A DNA stretch of 44,195 nt from CAYFUF01 sp964394795 (GTDB taxonomy: Bacteria > Bacillota > Clostridia > Tissierellales > Peptoniphilaceae). The DNA lies in contig CAYMYX010000010.1 of NCBI GenBank assembly GCA_964394795.1, forward strand, positions 1 to 44,195, read 5' to 3'. Below the pieces are notes generated by a model, which saw only the letters and a program-made list of their open reading frames with translations, ran no database searches and was not told where the DNA came from. Positions within the stretch are counted from its first letter, which is position 1. Every line of letters begins with the position of its first letter. The translations under genes were made by a program, and so were the position numbers. Shown here one piece after another: positions 8,005 through 15,840 of the stretch.

Positions 8005-8463
8005 TTAAGCCTCTGTTTCTTCAGTTACTTCTTCTGCTTCTTCACTTTCTTCAGCGTCATCGCTTGCAACTTCTTCGGTTTCTTCAACTTCAGTTTCTTC
8101 TGTCTCAGCTACTTCTTCTTCAGTCTCGACAGTCTCTTCGACTTCTTCTTCAACTTCAGGAATTTCAACAAAGCGCTCTTTCTTTTGTTCTTCGATACCG
8201 CTTGCTACAGTGCCTTCAGTAGTAAGAACTTCATATTGCTTGAATAAACGAGCAACCGTATCTGAAGTCTGTGCACCGTTTTTGATCCATTCTTTTGCTT
8301 TGTCAGCATCGACACGGAACATCTTTGGTTCAGATACCGGATTGTAGAAGCCAATTTCCTCAATAAAGCGTCCATCTCTTGAACGACGTGAATCAGCTAC
8401 AACAATACGATAAAATGGTTTCTTCTTCGCCCCTAGTCTTCTCATTCTAATTTTAACTGCCAT
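8005..8463 (-). CDS. rpsP: Ribosomal protein S16 with long acidic C-terminal tail
   Basis: S16 is an early-binding 30S protein. Residues 1-80 are a complete S16 (MAVKIRMRRLGAKKKPFYRI, RDGRFIEEIGFYNP, AQTSDTVARLFK). The product runs on to 152 residues, against about 80-90 for most S16; from about residue 100 it is almost only Glu, Val, Thr and Ala, so the tail carries very large negative charge. ATG at 8463 has GGAGG seven bases upstream. The gene follows ffh by 18 bases and precedes khpA. The tail is coded by GAA/GAG-rich low-complexity DNA with no in-frame stop, so it appears to be a maintained coding extension rather than a frameshift. Confidence 0.96.
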   Translation of the reverse strand: MAVKIRMRRLGAKKKPFYRIVVADSRRSRDGRFIEEIGFYNPVSEPKMFRVDADKAKEWIKNGAQTSDTVARLFKQYEVLTTEGTVASGIEEQKKERFVEIPEVEEEVEETVETEEEVAETEETEVEETEEVASDDAEESEEAEEVTEETEA

Positions 8464-8481
8464 ATTTTCCTCCAATTTTTT

Positions 8482-9822
8482 TTACTTGCCGAATGGGTTC
8501 TTAAGTAATCCACCCCGCCTTTTTTTCTTACCTTGATTTGAAAATTGCTTCATCAACTTCTTGGTATCTTTAAACTGCTTGAGAAGTCGATTTACTTGTA
8601 CCGGACTTTGCCCGGATCCTTTAGCGATCCGCTCACGTCTGGAACTATTGATGATATCAGGATTGAGCCTCTCTGCCTCTGTCATTGAGGTAAGGATAGC
8701 TTCAATATGAACGAGATTCTTCTCGTCAATACTGAGTCCTGCCATCTGCTTTTGGTTGACACCCGGAATCATCTTCAAGAGATCTTCCAAGGGGCCCATG
8801 TTCTTCATTTGTTGCATTTGATCGTAGAAATCATTCAGGTCATACTTCTGTGAACGAATCTTTTCTTCTAAAACTTTGGCTTGCTCTTCGTCATAGGCTT
8901 GTTCTGCTTTCTCAATGAGAGTCAGTACGTCGCCCATTCCTAAGATTCGACTGACGAGACGATCGGGATGAAATTCTTCTAAATCATCCAGCTTTTCGCC
9001 GGTACCTATCAGTTTGATTGGCTTTTTCGTCACTGCTCGAACGGATAGTGCGGCACCGCCTCGAGCGTCGCCGTCTAACTTTGATAGAACGATACCGGTG
9101 AGTTCAATTTCTTCATTGAAAGTCTCGGCTACATTAACCGCTTCCTGACCGGTCATCGCATCGACAACTAAGAGTGTCTCTGTTACCGGTAGAGCTTCCT
9201 TAATACGACGAAGTTCATCCATCAGCGCACTGTCAATCTGAAGGCGACCTGCCGTATCGACAATCATGACATCATTGCCTGACTTTCGAGCTCTATCTAA
9301 GCCGGCTTTGGCGATGTTCACAGGATCCTGATCTGTTCCCATTTCAAAGACAGGAACACCAACTTGGTCTCCTACGACCTGAAGCTGCTTGACGGCAGCA
9401 GGTCTATAAACGTCGCAAGCAACTAACAGTGGTCTCTTGCCCTTCTTCAGGTACATCTTAGCTAGCTTGCCCGCATGAGTAGTTTTACCAGCACCTTGAA
9501 GGCCGCACATCATGATAATGGTTGGCGAACTTGGTGAAACTTCCAACTTCTGCCTATCATCCGACATCAATTCTACGAGTTGTTCTCGAACAATCTTGAT
9601 AACCATCTGACCAGGAGTTAGAGACTTCATGACATCCTCACCAAGACACTTCTCCTTGGTTTCTTTCACAAAATCCTTAACTACCTTGTAGTTGACATCT
9701 GCTTCTAACAGAGCTAGTCGAATTTCACGCATCGCTGCGTCGATATCTTTTTCAGTCAGCTTGCCTTTATTCGTTAATTTTCCTAATGCATTCTGCAATC
9801 GGTCCGCAAGATTCTCAAACAT
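8482..9822 (-). CDS. ffh: Signal recognition particle protein Ffh (SRP54)
   Basis: Ffh binds signal sequences and 4.5S/6S RNA and docks on FtsY to deliver membrane proteins to SecYEG. The N domain starts MFENLADRLQNALGKL; the G domain shows the P-loop MCGLQGAGKTTHAGKLA, VDTAGRLQID and LSKLDGDARGGAALS; the Met-rich M domain follows (DFYDQMQQMKNMG, then RRERIAKGSGQS) with a basic C-terminus. The length of 446 residues is normal. AAAGGAG lies eight bases ahead of the ATG. It sits directly after ylxM, as in most Firmicutes. The SRP RNA gene is not in this window. Confidence 0.98.
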   Translation of the reverse strand: MFENLADRLQNALGKLTNKGKLTEKDIDAAMREIRLALLEADVNYKVVKDFVKETKEKCLGEDVMKSLTPGQMVIKIVREQLVELMSDDRQKLEVSPSSPTIIMMCGLQGAGKTTHAGKLAKMYLKKGKRPLLVACDVYRPAAVKQLQVVGDQVGVPVFEMGTDQDPVNIAKAGLDRARKSGNDVMIVDTAGRLQIDSALMDELRRIKEALPVTETLLVVDAMTGQEAVNVAETFNEEIELTGIVLSKLDGDARGGAALSVRAVTKKPIKLIGTGEKLDDLEEFHPDRLVSRILGMGDVLTLIEKAEQAYDEEQAKVLEEKIRSQKYDLNDFYDQMQQMKNMGPLEDLLKMIPGVNQKQMAGLSIDEKNLVHIEAILTSMTEAERLNPDIINSSRRERIAKGSGQSPVQVNRLLKQFKDTKKLMKQFSNQGKKKRRGGLLKNPFGK

Positions 9823-9836
9823 GTCATACTCCTTTA

Positions 9837-10199
9837 CTACCGATCGAAATCTTCACTGTCTTCCAGCAACCAGACGGAAGCATAGTTTTTGAGTAACTCT
9901 CGGCTTTCGACGACATTTTCATCCTCAACTGTTGCCAGTTTATCTTCAACTTCACGAATAACTTTGAGCGTTGCTTCAGTCCTAGCGAGAATATTCAAAT
10001 TACCTTCCAGATCTTCCATTTTTTTCGTTGCCTTGGAGAGTTGATCGGAAACTGCCTGCTTTGAAATATTCAGATTATCACCGATTTCGTTAAGGGATAA
10101 ATCGTCGTAGTAGTATAGCTCAACAATTTCTTGCTGCCTAGCCGTTAATAAGGAATGATAATATTCATACAACAAGCCAACGCGGATTGTTTTCTCCAT
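9837..10199 (-). CDS. ylxM: YlxM/p13-family helix-turn-helix protein, SRP-associated
   Basis: This is a 120-residue member of the UPF0122 (YlxM) family, which in streptococci binds the SRP and modulates Ffh/FtsY GTPase activity. The N-terminal half resembles a sigma-factor region 4 helix-turn-helix: LLTARQQEIVELYYYDDLSL, then EIGDNLNISKQAVSDQL. The C-terminal half is probably helical. The ATG at 10199 is preceded by AAAGG at seven bases; an upstream frame extension has no family match. It is first in the ylxM-ffh-rpsP operon, behind a consensus promoter and a long palindrome. Confidence 0.93.
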   Translation of the reverse strand: MEKTIRVGLLYEYYHSLLTARQQEIVELYYYDDLSLNEIGDNLNISKQAVSDQLSKATKKMEDLEGNLNILARTEATLKVIREVEDKLATVEDENVVESRELLKNYASVWLLEDSEDFDR

Positions 10200-10221
10200 T
10201 TCATTGCCTTTCTTAACTAAA

Positions 10222-10253
10222 AATAACACCGTTGATTAATCAACAGTGTTATT
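10222..10253 (-). repeat. 32-base near-perfect palindrome at the ylxM transcript start
   Basis: Two 16-base arms (plus strand AATAACACCGTTGATT and AATCAACAGTGTTATT) are inverted copies with one difference. In the minus-strand RNA the odd pair is a U-G wobble, while in the opposite strand it would be C-A, so the RNA hairpin is favoured in the ylxM direction. It starts inside the -10 hexamer, covers the expected transcription start and ends 22 bases before the ylxM ATG, followed by a short T run. It could be an operator, a 5' stabilising hairpin, or a terminator for readthrough from ftsY. Confidence 0.75.
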
Positions 10254-10279
10254 CTACAAGCATTCAAGGGTGGTGTCAA
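10251..10279 (-). promoter_or_regulatory. Sigma-A promoter of the ylxM-ffh-rpsP operon
   Basis: Minus-strand TTGACA (10274-10279) and TAGAAT (10251-10256) are spaced by exactly 17 bases, a consensus -35 with a five-of-six -10. It lies between ftsY and ylxM and should start RNA near 10245, inside the 32-base palindrome, giving ylxM-ffh-rpsP-khpA-rimM-trmD-rplS its own strong transcription. An eight-base G run lies about 15 bases upstream of the -35. Confidence 0.85.
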
Positions 10280-10325
10280 GCTTTTTTCCTTGACCCCCCC
10301 CTCAAAATAATTATATCTATTTTAT

Positions 10326-11243
10326 CTATTCAAAAATTGCCTCAACGAAATCATCCGGATTAAAGGGTCGCAAGTCATTTAATTGTTCTCCAACTCCAAT
10401 AAATTTTACTGGTACTTGGTTCTCAATCTGTAATGGGAAGATGACTCCGCCCTTGGCAGTCCCATCTAACTTAGTAAGTACCATCCCGGTAAGATTAGTC
10501 ACCTTCCCAAATTCCTTTGCTTGGGAGAGAGCATTTTGTCCGGTTGTAGCATCAAGGACAATCAACGACTCACGGTTGGCTTCCGGGTATTCTCTGTCGA
10601 TGATACGATTAATCTTTTCCAGTTCGTTCATCAGATTCTTTTTATTATGGAGCCTACCGGCTGTATCGCATATAAGCACATCAGCTTGGCGAGCTTTGGC
10701 TGCTTGGATTGCATCAAAGATAACTGAAGCTGGGTCAGCTCCCTCATCCTTTTTAATAATTTCGACTTGAGCCCTTCTTGCCCATTCATCTAGCTGGTCG
10801 ATTGCTGCTGCTCGGAAGGTGTCAGCTGCAGCAAGCATTACCCGAAGATTTTGACTCTTAAGATAGTTGGCAAGCTTGCCGATTGTTGTTGTTTTTCCTA
10901 CCCCGTTGACGCCGATGATAAGAATAACAGTAGGTGTACCTTTCTCAATTTTCAGCGTTGTATCGGGATTTCTCTCCTTGAGAATATCTTTCATAATCTC
11001 AATCAGCTCAACACGTACTTGATCGGTGTCTCGAATATGCTCCGTTTCGACTCGTTCTCTCAGCTGATCGATGATTTGCATAGTAGCTTCAAAACCGATG
11101 TCTGAAGTGATGAGAATCTCTTCCAGCTCATCAAACAAGTCATCGTCTATCTTCGCCTTTCCATGGAAAAGATTATCTATAGCTCCGGTAAAGTTATCTC
11201 TCGTCTTAGAAAGACCTTCCTTCAAGCGATTAAAAAAACTCAT
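10326..11243 (-). CDS. ftsY: Signal recognition particle receptor FtsY
   Basis: FtsY is the membrane-associated receptor GTPase for Ffh. The product of 305 residues is the short Gram-positive form without the long acidic A domain. The NG domain shows the P-loop IIGVNGVGKTTTIGKLA, ICDTAGRLHNKKNLM, LTKLDGTAKGGVIF and the closing GVGEQLNDLRPF signature. An N-terminal amphipathic helix (MSFFNRLKEGLSKTRDNF) probably provides membrane binding. GAGG precedes the ATG. It follows smc by 12 bases in the conserved rnc-smc-ftsY order. No clear terminator follows its stop before the ylxM promoter. Confidence 0.98.
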   Translation of the reverse strand: MSFFNRLKEGLSKTRDNFTGAIDNLFHGKAKIDDDLFDELEEILITSDIGFEATMQIIDQLRERVETEHIRDTDQVRVELIEIMKDILKERNPDTTLKIEKGTPTVILIIGVNGVGKTTTIGKLANYLKSQNLRVMLAAADTFRAAAIDQLDEWARRAQVEIIKKDEGADPASVIFDAIQAAKARQADVLICDTAGRLHNKKNLMNELEKINRIIDREYPEANRESLIVLDATTGQNALSQAKEFGKVTNLTGMVLTKLDGTAKGGVIFPLQIENQVPVKFIGVGEQLNDLRPFNPDDFVEAIFE

Positions 11244-11255
11244 CTCATATCCTCT

Positions 11256-14200
11256 CTATTTTTCATCCATGTATTCTTCAAAATGGAGGGTGATTACTTT
11301 TGTTACGCCTTCTTCCATAGTTATACCATACAACATATCTGCTAATTCCATCGTCGTTTTTCTATGGGTAATAACTATGAATTGGGTGGTATCTTTCAGC
11401 GTCTGCAGATATTTTACGTAACGACCGATGTTTGCTTCATCTAAGGAAGCATCAATTTCATCCAAGACACAGAACGGTGTTGGCCGAATGGCAAAAATGG
11501 CAAAGAGCAAGGCTAAAGCCGTCATTGACCGTTCCCCACCGGAGAGAAGGTCCAGACTTTGTAGTTTTTTACCAGGGGGTTGTGCTTCGATTTCAATGCC
11601 GGCGTTAAGAATATCACCGTCATCCAAACTTAACTTAGCCTGTCCACCTTCGAAAAGTATCTTGAAAATTTCATTATACTTTTCGTTAATCTTTGCAAAG
11701 GAATCAATGAACATTAACTCCATTGTCTTATCTAAATCCTTGATCAGTGTCTCAATATCCACTTTCGATTTTTCCAAATCTTCCATTTGACCATTCATGA
11801 ACTCCACTTCTTCTTTGAGTTCTTGGTAAGCATCAATACTGGCATAATTGAAATAACCAATCTGAGCCAATGCTTGCTTGAGCTCATTTACCTTCGTTCT
11901 CGTTGAAGGTACAGCTTCCAACTTATTTAAACGTTCATGGACATCATCTTCGGATAAATCATATTGATCCTTATAATTATCTACTAGTTGTTTAATTTGA
12001 TTGTGGGCGTTGTCAAGATTGACTTCTAGTTGATAGATCGCTTTATCTAAATCTGCCAGCTGTTTAGACACTAGTTCTTTCTGATTAACCTGTTCTGTGA
12101 AAAGTCCTGATACTTCACCTTTGACTCGCTTTGCAACCTCGATTGCTTCTTTAACCTGCTCGATGTCCTGCTGATAAGTGAGTAATTTTTCTTCCTTATT
12201 CTTTAACCCATCTGACTTTTCTTTGACAGCTTCTTGCAGTTCATTCAAACTTTGAGCATTCGATTGAATATCGAAATCTATTTGTTCGAGGCGTTCTTCA
12301 ATCGTAAACTTGGTATTTTCAGCGATTTGTTCTTCCCGTCGATTAAAGTCCAGTTTGCTATTCAAGACAGCTCTTTCCCGCTCTCTCTCCTGAGAGGAAG
12401 AATCTAGTTCATTGAGCTCGCTTTCGGTCTCCCTAATGGTTTGATTCAGACCATTTATCTTTTGTTCCAAGACTTCTTTCTTAGCTTCGAACTCCTCGGG
12501 GATAAATACTGCCTTCTTTTCCAGTTCAGTTTCTAAATCGTCAAGTTTACTTTTCAAGTTTTCCAGATGAATATTATTGCTTAAGCGTTGATTTTCCCAA
12601 TTACTTAACTCGCTATCTTGACCTTTCAGTTCTGACACTAACGATTGCAAGTTGTCTAGCAAGGCTAACCTTTCGTCAACCTTGGCTTGTCCAGCTTTAC
12701 GTAAATCGGCTTCTTTCTGCTTCTCTTCTTCGATATCCTTTAGCAATCGGTCGAGTTGGTCTTGTCGGTTAATAAGGTTAAAAGATTGCTTATTGGATAA
12801 GCTTCCGCCAACCATGGATCCCCAAGTATTTACAATGTCACCCTCCAAAGAAACGATACGATTACCTTTATTCTTACGGGCTAGGCTAGTGGCATCATGA
12901 ATAGTATCTACTATAGTCGTTCTACCTAACAGATGCCAAATCAAAGGTCGCAGACGTTCTTCACACTGGATAGCATCGGCGGCATTTATCAGTTCTTCTT
13001 TTTCTTTGGTATAAGTGGGCGATTTACCCTTAATCCTGTTTAGAGGAAGAAAGGTGATTCTTCCCAAGCGATGCTTTTTCAAATACTCGATTAAGTCTTT
13101 CGCATCTTCTTCTGTTTCAACGACGATATTTTGCAAGCTGCCACCAAGACTAACATTCACTGCATCCTCATAAGGAGACATAACCTTAATTAAATCGGCA
13201 AGTACGCCAACATACTTATCTCGTAAAGTTCGGTCCTTATCTGCAGCCTTTAACAGACCTTGAACAGACCGATTAAAGCCGTCATAGTTATCAATAATGG
13301 TCGACAAAGCGCGTCGTTGTGAATCCAAGGATGACTGCTTATTTAAGCTTTCGCTGAGCCGACTTCGTAAGCTTTCAATTAAATCTTCCGCATCCTTAAC
13401 TTGTTCGCCAACCTGCTGAATATTTTGTTGATATTCATCCCTTTTCGCTTTGCCTTCATTTAATTTGACATCCAAATCTTGGGTCTGTTTGAGTCGCTCA
13501 TCATAAGTTGCCTTCGTGTCAGAAAGTTCATTTCTTAATTCTTCCTGCTTGGCAAGGAGATTTTCATCAGCCTCCGTTTGTGTCTTTTTCTCATATTCCA
13601 AATAATGGAGTTGGTCTCGTTGCTTCTCTCTCTCGTCTAAGGCATCTTGTAACTGTCGCTTAAGTTCGTCGCTTAAGTTTGTCGAGGTTTCACCTAATTT
13701 CTCTAAATGTTCATCTAAATTACGTTTTTCCTTAGCTAGTTCCTCTAGTTTTTCCGTAGCCTCGATGAGATTTTCATTTGCTGATTCCTTCTGTTGCTCA
13801 AGCTTCTTCTGGTCGGCTTCCAATCGTTTAATCTCTTGTTCATGGAAGCGAAGTTGTTCAGTTCGGAGCAATATTTCTTGTTCAGTTGAATTAATCGAAG
13901 AAGTGAGGCGGCTTAGTTTATCTTGGTTTTCCTCTGATTCCCTATCCATTTCATCAATCTGCTTTTGATAAGGTTCCAACTTAGACGTAATTTCATCCCA
14001 AGCTACTTGGGCTTCACGTAAATCCAATTTGGCTTTCTCTAAATCGCTTGAGATGTTAACTTTCTTATCTTCTAGTTGCTTCAACTGAGTTTGAAGCAAA
14101 GATAATTCGTGGCGCTCTAAATCCAAGGTCAATGCGTGACCCTTTTTTGCATTTTCAGCTTGTTGATATAAAAGATCTGCTTCTTTACGTTTAACCTTAA

Positions 14201-14783
14201 GGTCAGATATCACACCTTCGAGACTTTCTCTCGTACGGACTAGGCGGCGCTCTGCTTCTACTTTTCTCTGCTTGTACTTAGCGATACCGGCAGCTTCCTC
14301 GAAGATGGCCCTCCTATCCTCAGATCGGGAGCTTAAGATATCATCGATTCGACCTTGGCCGATAATAGAGTAACCTTCTTTGCCAATTCCTGTATCCAAG
14401 AATAAATCTCTAACGTCCTTACGCCGGACCGAACTATTATTGATTAAGTAATCACTCTCTCCAGATCGGTAGACTTTTCTAGAGACGGTTACCGTTTCGT
14501 AAGGCAAGTCAATGGAATGGTCGCTATTATCAAATCCAATAGTGACGAGGGCCATATTCATCCGCCCCTTCTTCTCTGTTCCAGAGAAAATGACATCTTC
14601 CATTTTGGAGCCACGAAGGGCTTTAGCTGATTGCTCGCCAAGAACCCAACGGATGGCATCAGCCGTATTCGACTTGCCAGATCCATTGGGTCCTACGATA
14701 CCAACGAAATCATCATTAAATTCAAACTTAGTCTTTTCAGCAAAAGACTTAAAGCCATAAAGCTCCACAAATTTTAATCGCAA
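11256..14783 (-). CDS. smc: Chromosome segregation protein SMC
   Basis: SMC with ScpA/ScpB forms the bacterial condensin that aligns and extrudes chromosome arms. The N-terminal ATPase half has Walker A VGPNGSGKSN; two very long coiled coils flank the hinge (roughly residues 500-680, including YVGVLADLI and GDIVNTWGSMVGGSL); the C-terminal half has the signature LLSGGERSMTALALLFAI and Walker B FCVLDEIDASLDEAN. I place the start at TTG 14783 because AGGTG lies six bases before it and the resulting N-terminus aligns in length with the usual M-x-L-K-x-L-x-x-x-G-F-K-S-F start; GTG at 14792 is the alternative but lacks a ribosome binding site. The product is 1175 residues. A strong terminator ends 24 bases upstream and no convincing promoter is visible. 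Confidence 0.97.
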   Translation of the reverse strand: MRLKFVELYGFKSFAEKTKFEFNDDFVGIVGPNGSGKSNTADAIRWVLGEQSAKALRGSKMEDVIFSGTEKKGRMNMALVTIGFDNSDHSIDLPYETVTVSRKVYRSGESDYLINNSSVRRKDVRDLFLDTGIGKEGYSIIGQGRIDDILSSRSEDRRAIFEEAAGIAKYKQRKVEAERRLVRTRESLEGVISDLKVKRKEADLLYQQAENAKKGHALTLDLERHELSLLQTQLKQLEDKKVNISSDLEKAKLDLREAQVAWDEITSKLEPYQKQIDEMDRESEENQDKLSRLTSSINSTEQEILLRTEQLRFHEQEIKRLEADQKKLEQQKESANENLIEATEKLEELAKEKRNLDEHLEKLGETSTNLSDELKRQLQDALDEREKQRDQLHYLEYEKKTQTEADENLLAKQEELRNELSDTKATYDERLKQTQDLDVKLNEGKAKRDEYQQNIQQVGEQVKDAEDLIESLRSRLSESLNKQSSLDSQRRALSTIIDNYDGFNRSVQGLLKAADKDRTLRDKYVGVLADLIKVMSPYEDAVNVSLGGSLQNIVVETEEDAKDLIEYLKKHRLGRITFLPLNRIKGKSPTYTKEKEELINAADAIQCEERLRPLIWHLLGRTTIVDTIHDATSLARKNKGNRIVSLEGDIVNTWGSMVGGSLSNKQSFNLINRQDQLDRLLKDIEEEKQKEADLRKAGQAKVDERLALLDNLQSLVSELKGQDSELSNWENQRLSNNIHLENLKSKLDDLETELEKKAVFIPEEFEAKKEVLEQKINGLNQTIRETESELNELDSSSQERERERAVLNSKLDFNRREEQIAENTKFTIEERLEQIDFDIQSNAQSLNELQEAVKEKSDGLKNKEEKLLTYQQDIEQVKEAIEVAKRVKGEVSGLFTEQVNQKELVSKQLADLDKAIYQLEVNLDNAHNQIKQLVDNYKDQYDLSEDDVHERLNKLEAVPSTRTKVNELKQALAQIGYFNYASIDAYQELKEEVEFMNGQMEDLEKSKVDIETLIKDLDKTMELMFIDSFAKINEKYNEIFKILFEGGQAKLSLDDGDILNAGIEIEAQPPGKKLQSLDLLSGGERSMTALALLFAIFAIRPTPFCVLDEIDASLDEANIGRYVKYLQTLKDTTQFIVITHRKTTMELADMLYGITMEEGVTKVITLHFEEYMDEK

Positions 14784-14807
14784 GTTGCCCACCTACATTC
14801 TGCCTCG

Positions 14808-14853
14808 AAAAAACACAAGTAAAGATTCAAAACCCTTTAAATCTTTACTTGTG
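14808..14853 (-). terminator. Strong rho-independent terminator between rnc and smc
   Basis: In the minus-strand transcript a perfect 14-base-pair stem (CACAAGTAAAGATT / AATCTTTACTTGTG) encloses a 12-base loop and is followed by six U. It lies 19 bases after the rnc stop and 24 bases before the proposed smc start, so smc must be expressed by readthrough or from a promoter I cannot see. Confidence 0.9.
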
Positions 14854-14872
14854 CTTTTTGCTCATTCTTGGC

Positions 14873-15604
14873 TCACTTCTTATTACGTTTTTGTTCTGTT
14901 AATAGTTCGTAAGCTAGCTCTGCAGACTTTTGCTCTGCCATCTTCTTACTTCCAGCCTGAGCTTCGCATATTTTCTTACCTTCGACATACAGGCCTACTG
15001 TAAAGATTTTCTCGTGGGACGGTCCTTCTTCTCGAAGAAGTTGATACTCGAAATCCTTAGCTTGGCTATGTAACAATTCCTGAACCTGAGTTTTGTAATC
15101 GATGAAAAGTCGTTGGCTTCCAACTTCCTGTTGTAATATTTCGTCTAGACTCTCCGCAAAGAAGGATCGAATCCATTCGATTCCCCCATCCTTATAAATT
15201 GCACCGATAACGGCTTCAAACGCATCGGACAGAATGGATGCCTTCTGCCGTCCACCTGTCGCTTCCTCGCCCTTGCCCATCAAAATCAGCTTTCCGATAC
15301 CAAAGATGCTTGCGATGTATGAAAATGAGGGTTCGCAGACGATTTGACTTCTCCGTTTGGTCAACCAACCTTCTGACTTTTCAGGATATCGTTCGAAGAG
15401 CAAGTCGCTAACAACAACTTCCAAGACGGCGTCACCCAAAAACTCTAATCGTTCATTGCTGACTAAGCTTTTATCTGCGCTTTCATTTAAATAGGACCTA
15501 TGGATTAAGGCTTCCTCCAATAAAGACAGATCCCTAAACTCATAGTTTAGGGAATCCTGAAATTCTTGGTATAAGTCTGGACGATTTCTATTCTTCGCCT
15601 TCAT
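14873..15604 (-). CDS. rnc: Ribonuclease III
   Basis: RNase III cuts double-stranded RNA, including the 16S and 23S precursor stems. The nuclease signature NERLEFLGDAVLEVVVSDLL (about residues 46-65) holds the catalytic Glu and Asp, with the second acidic pair in DAFEAVIGAIYKDGG. The C-terminal double-stranded RNA-binding domain runs from about residue 165 (DYKTQVQELLHSQ) to the end (KKMAEQKSAELAYELL). The 243-residue length is typical. The ATG at 15604 shares its A with the acpP stop codon TGA, so it is probably translationally coupled; the in-frame GTG one codon upstream is less likely. Confidence 0.97.
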   Translation of the reverse strand: MKAKNRNRPDLYQEFQDSLNYEFRDLSLLEEALIHRSYLNESADKSLVSNERLEFLGDAVLEVVVSDLLFERYPEKSEGWLTKRRSQIVCEPSFSYIASIFGIGKLILMGKGEEATGGRQKASILSDAFEAVIGAIYKDGGIEWIRSFFAESLDEILQQEVGSQRLFIDYKTQVQELLHSQAKDFEYQLLREEGPSHEKIFTVGLYVEGKKICEAQAGSKKMAEQKSAELAYELLTEQKRNKK

Positions 15605-15837
15605 CACACGAGCTGTTCGATGCGGTTAATCACATCATCGACAGTATTCATGTTCTCTAATTCATCGTCATCAAATTGGATACCGAATTCATCTTCTACA
15701 GACATGATAAAGTCCAGGGTTGCAATCGAGTCGATTTTGTAATCTTCTTTCAAATCAGCTTTGGTATCGGTAACTGCTTCGCCAATTTGGTCCTCGATTA
15801 ACTTTAATACCTTATTCTCAATCTCTTTTCTTTCCAT
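15604..15837 (-). CDS. acpP: Acyl carrier protein
   Basis: This small acidic protein carries fatty acyl intermediates on a 4'-phosphopantetheine arm attached to Ser in the motif DSIATLDFIM (residues 36-45); the common form is DSLDxVELVM, so the Leu and the following acids differ but the Asp-Ser pair is intact. At 77 residues it has the standard four-helix length. AAAAGGAG precedes the ATG, and the gene lies three bases after plsX. The fabD and fabG genes often found between plsX and acpP in Bacillus are absent here, which suggests that the main fatty-acid cluster lies elsewhere. Confidence 0.94.
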   Translation of the reverse strand: MERKEIENKVLKLIEDQIGEAVTDTKADLKEDYKIDSIATLDFIMSVEDEFGIQFDDDELENMNTVDDVINRIEQLV

Positions 15838-15840
15838 TTT

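Noticed and set aside
7882..8247. Long open frames on the plus strand opposite rpsP and khpA
   Set aside because: They are mirror images of the GAA/GAG-rich tail (Phe, Leu and Ser repeats), lack ribosome binding sites and match no family.
14786..14802. 13-base sequence CCACCTACATTCT shared by the smc and thiN leaders (again at about 27506-27520)
   Set aside because: Several 13-base repeats are expected by chance in a window of this size, and the shared part includes a ribosome binding site, which is naturally recurrent.
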